A DNA stretch of 64,000 nucleotides from contig NZ_CP108550.1 of assembly GCF_036010325.1 (NCBI RefSeq), forward strand, positions 62,001 through 126,000, read 5' to 3'. A program made the position numbers and the translations under genes. The notes below the pieces were generated by a model. The model worked only from the letters and a program-made list of their open reading frames with translations, did no database searches and was not told where the DNA came from. This stretch comes from Streptomyces sp. NBC_01210. GTDB lineage: Bacteria; Actinomycetota; Actinomycetes; Streptomycetales; Streptomycetaceae. Shown here in pieces: positions 51,622-59,548 of the stretch. The stretch's first letter is position 1. Each line of letters begins with the position of its first letter.

Positions 51622-52257
51622 ATGGACCCCGCCGTCATAGCCGCGCTCGTCGCCACTCCGACCGCCGCTCTTGCTGCTGTGACCGCTTACACCGCAGGAC
51701 GAGCCCAAGGACGCGCAACAGTGGACGCCGTGCGGCGCCAGCATCAGCGCGAGGCGTACGCCGCTCTGAACATCGCTGCACGCCGCTACTGGAGAGACAC
51801 GGCGCAGCGCGCCACGAAGCCGCGGGTTCACCGCGACTTGCACCTTGCCGGCGAAAACCTTCCAAACCTCGCCGAAGTGCATGAGGCCGTGGTCATGGTG
51901 GCCCTTGAGGGGCCTGATCACTTGGGCACTCTTGCAGAGTGTGTTGGGATGAGCGCGGAGGCTCTTGCGACGATGCTGCGAGTCGATGCGGATGGCTTCG
52001 CCAACTCCTCTGACGACATGGTCATGGAGCGGGAACGCGGCGGCCACTTCTTCATGCCCGTCCAGATAGAAGGCGGCGAGCAGGTAGAGGTGAAGATCGA
52101 CCCTGCCAGCGCCCACGAGGATCTACGCCAGGCAACGGAGGACTTCGGTCGAGCCGCGCGTAGGCACCTGAACGAGGGCACGAGCGCCGCCCAGGATGCC
52201 CGGCTCCTCAAGGAAGCTCAGCAAAAGGTCCCGGCCATGATCGGGCCGCTCTTCTAA
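51622..52257 (+). CDS. Membrane-anchored hypothetical protein in the inverted-repeat unit
   Basis: 211 aa from ATG 51622; the frame opens earlier at 51565. One N-terminal segment (VIAALVATPTAALAAVTAYT), then a helical region (RRQHQREAYAALNIAARRYW) and an alpha-helical C-terminal half. This kind of protein is scattered on Streptomyces chromosomes and elements without known function. Here it is the only cargo besides IS110 between the 26-bp repeats. Confidence 0.65.
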   Translation: MDPAVIAALVATPTAALAAVTAYTAGRAQGRATVDAVRRQHQREAYAALNIAARRYWRDTAQRATKPRVHRDLHLAGENLPNLAEVHEAVVMVALEGPDHLGTLAECVGMSAEALATMLRVDADGFANSSDDMVMERERGGHFFMPVQIEGGEQVEVKIDPASAHEDLRQATEDFGRAARRHLNEGTSAAQDARLLKEAQQKVPAMIGPLF

Positions 52258-52290
52258 CCTTCCCTCGACCAGTCAAACTCGATGAGACTA

Positions 52291-52316
52291 CTCAAGGTTC
52301 AGTGAGACAGGACAGT
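52291..52316. repeat. 26-bp inverted repeat, right copy
   Basis: Perfect inverse of 50088-50113, 34 bases after the passenger gene. Target-site duplication outside the repeats is not evident. Confidence 0.85.
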
Positions 52317-52407
52317 TACACGAGTGGGAGCTGACCGCGGTGATCGAGCTCTGAGGCGTCGGCGGGGGAGTGGGGTGGAGGTGGGCAGCAGCCCCCACCC
52401 CAGGACC

Positions 52408-52635
52408 TCAGCGGCGGACGATGTTGACGGTCACGGTCGCAGCGGCTCCGCCAACGGCCACCGCGGCGCCAAAGGCGGCGACGGCTTGGATCGGCTCCGT
52501 GTTGCCCGTCGCGATCAAGGCCAGGATTGCGGAGGCTGTCAGCAGCACCACGAGTGCCGGCACCCATTGGGCCGCCCGCAGGAGCCGATGTGATGGCCGG
52601 GCGCAGGTGGGCAGTTGGAGAGGCTCATCGGGCAT
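52408..52635 (-). CDS. 75-aa two-segment membrane protein
   Basis: ATG 52635 (GGGAG five bases upstream). Basic start, then two hydrophobic segments (WVPALVVLLTASAILALIAT; AVAAFGAAVAVGGAAATVTV). Same strand as the sigma-factor operon downstream of it (52680-53974) with 44 bases between; probably its third gene. Confidence 0.58.
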   Translation of the reverse strand: MPDEPLQLPTCARPSHRLLRAAQWVPALVVLLTASAILALIATGNTEPIQAVAAFGAAVAVGGAAATVTVNIVRR

Positions 52636-52679
52636 GGGAACTCCCGACACCATCCTGGGCAATTCCCGCCTGGTCTCAC

Positions 52680-53390
52680 TCATTGGTGGCATAGCTCGTC
52701 CCGCTCGCTCTGTGACAGGTCGCCGAGGTATCCGGACGGGATGAGCAGGTGCTCAGCGCCGGCCGGTCCGGTGACCTCCTGCAGGTGCTCGTCGACTTCG
52801 GCGCGCAGGGTGGGTTCTGTGGTGCCGATGCGCGCGGGGGAGGTGTCCCAGTCCTCGTCGCACAGGAATCCGCTGCCGTCGAGGGAGCGGTAGCAGAACA
52901 CGGCTTCGACCGGCTCGTCGCGCAGCAGGCCCTCGAGGAAGAGGGCGTAGGCGGCCGTGGAGTCGCCGACACCGGCGGCGTAGCGCCACCAGAACCGGGC
53001 ACCAGTGTGATCGGCGTGTTCGCCCAGGAACAGCAGGCAGCCGAAGGCGCGGGCACCGACCTGGTCGGTGGGGCGGGTGGCATCGGCGAATTCGATAAGC
53101 CGATCGCCGATCCCCGGCGCTCTGATCACCGCGCGGCACAGATCCTTGAGGTCGCGCTCGAGGCGCTCCTTGATGGCTACGGCTGCGTCGCTGACGTGGA
53201 GAAGGAGCAACTCGGCCAGCTCCGGGGAGGTGGGCACCAGCCAGCCCTCCTGACGCAGTTGTGCGGCCTGCGCACGACGCGCGGCGACTTGGTCGATACG
53301 CTCGTGCAGCCGGCGGTTGTCCTCGGCGCGCTGGTCGCGGGTGTAGGCGGGGGTGCGGGCCTGTGCCCCGCGCAAGATGTCCTCGATCAT
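52680..53390 (-). CDS. Helical hypothetical protein coupled to a sigma factor
   Basis: 236 aa from ATG 53390, overlapping the sigma stop (ATGA). MIEDILRGAQARTPAYTRDQ, a coiled coil to ~70, then an all-helical body (HADHTGARFWWRYAAGVGDS; TAAYALFLEGLLRDEPVEAV) reminiscent of Sel1/TPR-like repeats. Possible anti-sigma or effector of the adjacent sigma factor (inference). Confidence 0.68.
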   Translation of the reverse strand: MIEDILRGAQARTPAYTRDQRAEDNRRLHERIDQVAARRAQAAQLRQEGWLVPTSPELAELLLLHVSDAAVAIKERLERDLKDLCRAVIRAPGIGDRLIEFADATRPTDQVGARAFGCLLFLGEHADHTGARFWWRYAAGVGDSTAAYALFLEGLLRDEPVEAVFCYRSLDGSGFLCDEDWDTSPARIGTTEPTLRAEVDEHLQEVTGPAGAEHLLIPSGYLGDLSQSERDELCHQ

Positions 53391-53974
53391 CCGTGGTGGC
53401 CTTTCTCGTGGGCGGCGGGCGGGGGACCAGACTCGGCGAGATCGATAGCCAGCTGGTTCATCGCCACGGCCAGGTGCGAGCGCACCGTGGAGCGTGACAG
53501 TCCGATCAGGGAGGCGACCTCCTTGACGGGCACGCCGAGCAGGTAGTGGAGCGTCACGCATGTGCGCTGTCGGTCGGGAAGCTTGTCCACGGCCTCGTTG
53601 ACCTGCATACGCAGGGACACCCGGTCGATCTCCTCGTCCGGTATGCCCGTCACGGGGTGCGTGGAGGGCTCGAACATCACTCCGGTCGGCGTGGACGGGC
53701 GGCGGTCCCGCTTGCGCAGCGTGTCGACGACACCGTCATGGAGGATCTTCCAGCCGTACGCGGCGGTGTTCTCGCTCGCCAGCGCCTCGTCCCAGCGCAA
53801 GTAGAGCTTGAAGAAAGCCTCGTTGACGACCTCGCGGGCATCGTCGAGCGAGCCCAGTTTGAACGTCGCGTATGCGACGTAGTCGTCCCGCTTGTCCAGG
53901 ACGAATGAGTCGTACACCACCGGGTGGTGCTCCTCAAGGCAGGCCGTGCCCAGCACGGCGCGGCGGTCGGTCAC
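53387..53974 (-). CDS. ECF-like RNA polymerase sigma factor
   Basis: 195 aa from GTG 53974 (GGGGAAGG upstream; 54082 is an alternative). Region 2: VYDSFVLDKRDDYVAYATFK, AREVVNEAFFKLYLRWDEAL. Region 4: DKLPDRQRTCVTLHYLLGVP then VKEVASLIGLSRSTVRSHLA. Smaller and more divergent than the 41 kb sigma factor. Head of a three-gene minus-strand operon; its promoter must lie in 53975-54530, which holds no gene. Confidence 0.8.
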   Translation of the reverse strand: MTDRRAVLGTACLEEHHPVVYDSFVLDKRDDYVAYATFKLGSLDDAREVVNEAFFKLYLRWDEALASENTAAYGWKILHDGVVDTLRKRDRRPSTPTGVMFEPSTHPVTGIPDEEIDRVSLRMQVNEAVDKLPDRQRTCVTLHYLLGVPVKEVASLIGLSRSTVRSHLAVAMNQLAIDLAESGPPPAAHEKGHHG

Positions 53975-54530
53975 TTCCTTCCCCGCGGGGAGCCGCCTGC
54001 TGGGGCTTGAGGGTGGCCTGGTGTTGCTGGCAGGCGGCTTGGTTCCCCACGAACGCCTTTTGCCGACGGTGTGCCGTCGCACATGCTCGGTCCCTTCGCG
54101 ATGTTCGTCCGGCCTCCCCCGCGGGCCGGGAGAGCGTCGGTGGCGGCTCTCATCCGTAATGCCGTCACAGCGGCGCGAAACGTCCAGCCGTTCACGAAAA
54201 ATTTTGACGGAACGTCACGGCAAGATCGCAATCCGTGGTTACCGTCCGGTAGTTGAGTGCTGCGGCAGAGTTTGCGTCTGCGTGGTTGATCACGAAGGGA
54301 AAGCAACTTCTGGAGGCTGCGGCGGGGCCCGGCGCGTTCCGCAGTGGACTCGTCCTCCACCTCAGAAGTTCGGCTGCTATCACTTGCGGCTGGTGACACG
54401 TTCGTTGACGTCACCCGCTATTGGCTGGACCTTCTCGGTGCGGGGTAAACCGTGTCCTTGGCCATATGGCTTTGAGGGTGCGTCCGATGAGCTTGCGTCG
54501 AACATACGTACGCTCAAGGAGGATTCGAAG

Positions 54531-54833
54531 TTGAGACGCATACGCACGCTGTCGGCCCTGCGGCACGTGGCCGCAGGCGCCGTCCTCGCTCTGCTCGCGG
54601 GAGTGGGAACGGCGTCAGCCGCCGACTTCACGCCGAGTCCCACCCCTTCCGCTGCTCCGGCGTCGCGTCCAGCAGCCGGTCCGGAGGACGCGTCAGCCGC
54701 CGGATCGCGCCCCGCATCGGGCAAAACCCCTTCGGCCGGACCGCAGTTCAAGAAGATCGGCAGCACCTGGCGCGTCATCGCACCCGAGACCGTGTTACGT
54801 AACACGGTCACCGACGCAGACGGTTCTCGTCTT
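54531..54833 (+). pseudogene. Truncated secreted protein gene
   Basis: TTG 54531 (AAGGAGG upstream). Signal peptide (LRHVAAGAVLALLAGVGTAS), Pro/Ala-rich linker, then FKKIGSTWRVIAPETVLRNT and VTDADG. These are the opening of large secreted Streptomyces proteins that usually continue for hundreds of residues. It is cut off at the IS30 remnant and no continuation is found. Confidence 0.6.
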
Positions 54834-55206
54834 TGGGACGCTGCCTGCGCAGCAGGGCCTGATTGTGAGCCCACCAAGGCTGGTAGCGGCCGTCGGATTT
54901 GCTGCCTCGTTTGATCTCCCGATAGACGGTCTGAAAGCTCTTGCCGATCGAGGCGGCGATCTCTTTGACGGACTGCTTGGCCTGTAGGCCGTCGGCGATC
55001 CGGTCGTCCTGGGTGAGGAAGCGCGGTGAGATAGGGCCGGGGTCGGGAACGATCATGCTTCCAGCATCGATGAACCACAGCGAGCCGCAGCTGGTCGAGA
55101 CCCCGACCACGCGAGCCGCGGCAGCACCCTTGTATCCCTCGCGCAGCAGCTCGAAGTACCGCTTCTTCACCGTGGTCGACATCTTGTTGGGGGCGTACTT
55201 CGGCAT
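54834..55206 (-). pseudogene. IS30-family transposase, 3'-truncated
   Basis: ATG 55206 (AAGGAGAG). MPKYAPNKMSTTVKKRYFEL, then LREGYKGAAAARVVGVSTSC and SVKEIAASIGKSFQTVYREI, the N-terminal HTH domains of IS30 transposases. Ends after ~125 codons; the DDE domain is missing. Confidence 0.8.
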
Positions 55207-55249
55207 CCGAACGCTCTCCTTCTGAGGCGTTCGCAACCATCAATAGAAC

Positions 55250-55801
55250 TCAAGCCGGATCGAGGGGACGGTTCTGCCATTCGGCCATGGCATCGAGGAC
55301 CTTGTCGGTGATGGTCGAGATCGTCTGGCGGGAGACGTCGGTGCCATAGACCTCGGCCAGGTGGGCCTGGACTTCACGCGTCGTCAGGCCCTTCGCGGCC
55401 AGTGAGATGACCATCTCGTCGACGCCGGTCAGACGCCGCTGCCTCTTCTTCACGATCTTCGGCTCGAACGACCCGTCCCGGTCACGGGGCACGGCAATCT
55501 CGACGGGTCCGACCTCGGTCAGCACCGTTTTGGAGCGGGTTCCGTTGCGGGAGTTGCCGCCGTTCCTGCCCGCCTGATCGCGCCGGTCATAGCCGAGGTG
55601 ATCGGTGACCTCGCCTTCCAGGGCCGACTCCAGGAGTCGTTTCGTCAGCTGCTGCAGCAGGCCTCCCTCGCCGGTCAGCTGCAGCCCTTCGGCCTGAGCG
55701 CGGCTCACCAACTCCTCGATCGGCTGGTCATCCACCGCTTTCGCCGACTGCGGGACAGCCGCCCCTGAACTCTCATTCTCAGGCGTGTTGTTACTGGGCA
55801 T
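55250..55801 (-). pseudogene. IS256/mutator-family transposase, 3'-truncated
   Basis: ATG 55801 (GGAGG eight bases upstream). 183 aa of ~420: LTKRLLESALEGEVTDHLGY, NSRNGTRSKTVLTEVGPVEI, VISLAAKGLTTREVQAHLAE then VYGTDVSRQTISTITDKVLD, and it stops at WQNRPLDPA, just where the catalytic core begins. Interrupted by the IS30 piece, so the two are nested. Confidence 0.85.
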
Positions 55802-56009
55802 CAGTGCATCCTCCATGATCAGGAGTTACACCGTTCTTCTTACAGTCCCGGGCGCGGATGACACTCCTGTCACAGCTGGTCAACGCGGTGATGCGGCGGC
55901 TACTTCATTGCAGTGAACGCCTGGGGGATCGCGGTTGGCGTCATCGTGCCAGTAGCAGATTCTCCGATGACGGGGCGCGTCCAGCGCCCAGACGGAAGGA
56001 CTCGGGAAC

Positions 56010-56501
56010 ATGATGCGCACCGCACTTGGCACGCTCGCCGCAGTCGCAGCCCTCGGCATCGGCCTGGCCACCCCAGCTGTCGCGGCCCCGGTGCCGGTGA
56101 CGGCGCTGAACTGTGATGGCGACACCTACAAGTGCACAGCCAACCTGAAGTTCGGTGACGACAGGTGGAAGGCCGACTGGAGCGTCAATGTTTTCCATCC
56201 GGCTGCCAGGGCAGCGGAGCGCGTGGTCGCGGCTCCGGTCCCGGCGACGGGGCTGACCTGTGACGGAGACACCGGTACATGTCAGGCCAACCTCGCATTC
56301 GGTGACGGTAAGTGGAAGGCCCGCTGGAGCGCCAGGGTCTTCCACTCGGCTGCCGGGGCCGGGGAGCGCGCGGTCGCGGCTCCGGTCCCGGTGACTGCTA
56401 TGGCCTGCGACGGAGACACCTACAAGTGCACCGCGAACCTGAAGTTCGGTGACGGCCAGTGGAAGGCGGACTGGGCCGCCACCATCTTCCACCAGGCGTG
56501 A
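56010..56501 (+). CDS. Secreted three-repeat protein with paired cysteines
   Basis: 163 aa from ATG 56010 (GGAAGGA). Signal peptide (LGTLAAVAALGIGLATPAVA). Mature part is three ~45-residue repeats, each of the form AAPVPVTALNCDGDTYKCTA then NLKFGDDRWKADWSVNVFH. Every repeat keeps Cys-x5-Cys and the KFGD-W-KA-W signature. The likely fold is a small beta-sandwich with one disulfide per repeat. No relation recognised; a surface or extracellular binding role is a guess. 55802-56009 contains no other gene. Confidence 0.72.
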   Translation: MMRTALGTLAAVAALGIGLATPAVAAPVPVTALNCDGDTYKCTANLKFGDDRWKADWSVNVFHPAARAAERVVAAPVPATGLTCDGDTGTCQANLAFGDGKWKARWSARVFHSAAGAGERAVAAPVPVTAMACDGDTYKCTANLKFGDGQWKADWAATIFHQA

Positions 56502-56762
56502 GGCTGGCCCTTCTGCCACCCTGGCCGGACTTGCTCGGCCTGACCTGACATGAGCGGGTGGGAGCCGGTATCCGGCGCCCGCCCGCTCTTCAGGTCCGGC
56601 CCCGGCCTCACAACCGCCAGGGTGTCCGGCTGTACAGGCCTTGTCGAAGCCAAAGGCCGTCCGGGGAGCGAAGTCGAAGACACAGCCACGCGCCCGCGGG
56701 GTCCCGCGGCTTGAAGCCAGCGACTTGGCGGGCGGCTTCGACGTCCCCGGCCTGCACGGCCC

Positions 56763-56822
56763 GACCCCGCCCGCGCCACCCGCCTCCTGCTCGTCCTGAC
56801 GAACCTCGAAGTCAACCGCTGA
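56763..56822 (+). pseudogene. IS5-type transposase C-terminal tail, copy 1
   Basis: DPARATRLLLVLTNLEVNR then TGA is the conserved end of IS5-type transposases. Only 19 codons survive here. 56502-56762 and 56823-57124 hold nothing else convincing. Confidence 0.6.
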
Positions 56823-57124
56823 CGGATGATCTACGCCGCAGGCCCTACACCCTCCAGATCCCAGAGACAGCCGTCTGCGGCAGCCCGGTCGCTGCAACGT
56901 CGAACAGTTCGCGCCGCGTTCTTCGGCGCCTTCTCAGGGCCTGCCGATGCTGCTCAACGTGTCCCGGCAGGTCAAGAACCACACACAGCACGACGCGTCC
57001 CCGTTGAACCGCAGCAACTCATGCCGCATACACCGACTCTGGCCGGATGTGCCTCTGGTTCATGCGGGGTGGAGACGGGAGCATCCACGGTGTTGCCCGA
57101 ACGTCCACGAGACAGGAGTGACCC

Positions 57125-57673
57125 ATGTTTGCTCGTACGTCACGTATCGCTATAGCAGCAGCATCCACCATCCTTGCCCTGGGTACGGCCGCCGCCACCG
57201 CGAACGCCGCGCCCGCGCCGAGGAACTGCGTGGTCAACCTCGATTCAGGCAGCAAGCAGTGCTATGGCACGTTCCGGGAGGCCGTCGCCGTCTCCACCCA
57301 TGGACGGATCGCCGACGCGCCGCTGTCGGCGAAGCACATCAACCAGAAGCTGGCCGACCGTCTCAGGGTCTCCTCAGGCACTACGGGGGCGCAGGCCGTG
57401 CAGCTCGGCGTCGTCTACACGGACTCGAACTACGGTGGTTCCGCCATGATCGTAACCGCCGACAGCGGATGTCAGAGTGGCAACGGCCGGGACTTCCAGT
57501 ACAACCTGGACGGCAGCTGGAACAACTCCGTCAGCTCGCTGACCACTCTGTCCTGCTGGCTGGAGTTATGGGACGCCCCTAACACCTCCGGTGTCCACCA
57601 GGAGTACCAGCAGTCGACCTCGTACGTCGGGGACGCGATGAACGACCGGGCGAGTTCGATCGCCCTGCTGTAG
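57125..57673 (+). CDS. Secreted beta/gamma-crystallin-like protein
   Basis: 182 aa from ATG 57125 (ACAGGAG). Signal peptide (IAIAAASTILALGTAAATAN). CVVNLDSGSKQCYGTFREAV begins the mature domain. VQLGVVYTDSNYGGSAMIVT and NLDGSWNNSVSSLTTLSCWL resemble the repeat that ends Streptomyces crystallin-like/peptidase-inhibitor proteins. Flanked on both sides by IS5-transposase tails, suggesting acquisition with an IS. Activity unproven. Confidence 0.62.
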   Translation: MFARTSRIAIAAASTILALGTAAATANAAPAPRNCVVNLDSGSKQCYGTFREAVAVSTHGRIADAPLSAKHINQKLADRLRVSSGTTGAQAVQLGVVYTDSNYGGSAMIVTADSGCQSGNGRDFQYNLDGSWNNSVSSLTTLSCWLELWDAPNTSGVHQEYQQSTSYVGDAMNDRASSIALL

Positions 57674-57682
57674 GACACTCGG

Positions 57683-57735
57683 CACGCAGCGGCGCCCCGC
57701 CTCCGGTGTTCGCGGAGGCGGGGCGCCGCTGCGTG
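57683..57735 (+). terminator. 23-bp perfect hairpin terminator
   Basis: 57683-57705 (CACGCAGCGGCGCCCCGCCT...) pairs with 57713-57735 around loop GTGTTCG, ten bases after the previous gene. Confidence 0.85.
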
Positions 57736-57773
57736 CATGCCGACTACCGCTAACTGAGTTCTCGCCGTCAGAC

Positions 57774-57905
57774 GGGCACCGGCCGAGCACGTCTTCGCCC
57801 AACTCAAGAACTGGCGGACCCTCAGCGAATTCCGCACCGACCCCGCCCGCGCCCCCAGCTCCTGCGTGCCCTGCTCGTCTTGACGAACCTCGAAGTCAAC
57901 CGCTG
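57774..57905 (+). pseudogene. IS5-type transposase C-terminal tail, copy 2
   Basis: RAPAEHVFAQLKNWRTLSEF and RTDPARAP, then after a frameshift LLRALLVLTNLEVNR and TGA. The same ending as at 56763, in the same orientation, so the crystallin-like gene lies between two copies. Confidence 0.75.
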
Positions 57906-58018
57906 ACGAACGATCTACTCCGCAGACTGCCGCCCACGACCAGCGTGAGTATCCCGAGAGCCGGTCACACCAGCCCTTTGACCTAAGTTGGCGGAGGCTC
58001 ACTGGCATCGACGGTGCA

Positions 58019-58495
58019 CTACACGGATGTGATGCGCACCGGGTGCGCACCGGCCGGTGCGGGGTGCGCCTCCATCGCCTGACCCAAGGCAACGGCGTTC
58101 AGCTGGTGCAGGATGTCGACGACGTCCTCGTGGTTCTCGGTGAGGATCTGTGTGGTGAAGCGGATGACCGCGAGGGCGATGTCCGCGGCCGCGTCGGCGC
58201 CGGCCTGCTCGTGCCAGGACCGCAGGGTGCCCAGGAAGCAGATTCCCAGCTCGAACAGTGCGAACGAGTCGTCGCACGGCGCCTCTTCCTGGTTCCGGTC
58301 AGGCAGGCTGGTGACCGGGATGACGAGGCGCTCCGCGACCTCCAGGAGCAGCTCGGGCATCCGCGGCTCGGTGGCGGTGAACTCGGCGGCGGCTTCGGTG
58401 TCGCCAGCTTCCACCGCCCGGAGGTAGTTGAAGGCGCTCATCACCGCGTCCGGGGTCATCGGGGAGAGCGGCGAAGCGATGGCGGTTTCGGGCAT
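58019..58495 (-). CDS. 158-aa helical hypothetical protein
   Basis: ATG 58495 (GAGGAG five bases upstream). Helical throughout (DAVMSAFNYLRAVEAGDTEA; PELLLEVAERLVIPVTSLPD; AADIALAVIRFTTQILTENH). A paralogous C-terminus survives at 49710-49787. Divergent from the HEPN-like gene, with 261 bases between starts. Confidence 0.65.
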   Translation of the reverse strand: MPETAIASPLSPMTPDAVMSAFNYLRAVEAGDTEAAAEFTATEPRMPELLLEVAERLVIPVTSLPDRNQEEAPCDDSFALFELGICFLGTLRSWHEQAGADAAADIALAVIRFTTQILTENHEDVVDILHQLNAVALGQAMEAHPAPAGAHPVRITSV

Positions 58496-58756
58496 GACGG
58501 CTCCTCACGTACAGGCCGCCTCGCTGATCGCGGCGACCTCACAAGCGATGCTCAGGGCGCGGGCCTGTGGACAGAGGCCCGCGCACCGACGGTGAACAGT
58601 CGCCCCGGCGCCGCGCCGCGTTGTCCCTTGACCGGGTTCGCTACGTGCGGCATACCGTCCATTCCGGTGGGGGAGAAATCTCCGTCCCGGCACGCTGCCG
58701 CGAAGGCCGGGGAAAAGCCGCTGCCACCCAGGGAACGCAGCTGCGAGACTGCGGAG

Positions 58757-59227
58757 ATGACCACGCAGCGGCTGCCGTTCCCGGTCCCGGACGAACGCGC
58801 CCACCTCTTCGTCGACAGCTACGGCGACATGCACGACCTCGTTGAGGACCTGGTCGTGCCCACCGGCGTACCCGAGGCCGCGGCGACGGTCCTGCGCACG
58901 GCCCGCGAACTGCTGCGCCAGTCGTACTACTGCTACGAGTTCTCCACCGTGGCGGTCATGCACTCCCTGATCGCGGTGGAGATCGTGCTGCGTGACCGTA
59001 TCCCGGGCGCGGGCAAGAAGCCGCTGCAGAAGCTCATCGAGCAGGGTGCCGACGTGGGGATCCTGACGGCCCGGCAGGCGGAGTACCTCGACTACGGCCG
59101 CCAGATCCGCAACGGGATGGCGCACGGCAAGACCACGCACGCGGTGATGCCGCCGGCCATGGCGGTCCCGATGGTGCGCACGTCGTTCACCATCGTCACC
59201 GAGCTGTCCGCCCTGGCGCCTGGCTGA
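58757..59227 (+). CDS. HEPN-motif protein (DUF4145-like)
   Basis: 156 aa from ATG 58757 (GGAG directly upstream, weak). All-helical: VLRTARELLRQSYYCYEFST, VAVMHSLIAVEIVLRDRIPG, KLIEQGADVGILTARQAEYL. The end DYGRQIRNGMAHGKT contains RNGMAH, the Rx4H motif of HEPN ribonucleases. HEPN proteins act in toxin-antitoxin, abortive infection and RNA decay, but many are inactive scaffolds. The divergent 58 kb gene is a candidate partner. Confidence 0.65.
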   Translation: MTTQRLPFPVPDERAHLFVDSYGDMHDLVEDLVVPTGVPEAAATVLRTARELLRQSYYCYEFSTVAVMHSLIAVEIVLRDRIPGAGKKPLQKLIEQGADVGILTARQAEYLDYGRQIRNGMAHGKTTHAVMPPAMAVPMVRTSFTIVTELSALAPG

Positions 59228-59233
59228 TGACGA

Positions 59234-59272
59234 CAACTCACCAGCGATACGCCGCGGTTTGCTGGTGAGTTG
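59234..59272 (+). terminator. 12-bp perfect hairpin
   Basis: CAACTCACCAGC (59234-59245) and GCTGGTGAGTTG (59261-59272), just after the HEPN-like gene. Confidence 0.75.
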
Positions 59273-59301
59273 GGCAAGCATGCCTTGCCCGTACGTTCTG
59301 C

Positions 59302-59344
59302 CCTACAGCCCGGCCTACAGTCCTCCCTACACTCTGACCTACAG
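59302..59344. repeat. Four CCTACAG iterons with exact 12-bp spacing
   Basis: CCTACAG at 59302, 59314 and 59338 and CCTACAC at 59326 lie exactly 12 bases apart, about one helical turn. 205 bases before the replication-relaxation gene. This is the layout of a Rep-binding iteron array or cooperative operator. No gene is seen in 59228-59548. Confidence 0.7.
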
Positions 59345-59548
59345 TGATCACCTGTGGGTCCGGGTGCGTTCATGCAGGCCGGGGCCGGTTTGGGCAGCTG
59401 ATGGGCGGTTCGACACCCCTTACTTCCATGCTCTTTGGGAGTGAGGGGTGGGTGTTCGTTCGGGGTCCGGCGGCGGGGCCGGTGCCCGCCCCCGGCAGGC
59501 CGTGGTGCTGCTGCGGGCCGAGGGCGGCGGGAAGGTCGGAGGGGGTTG

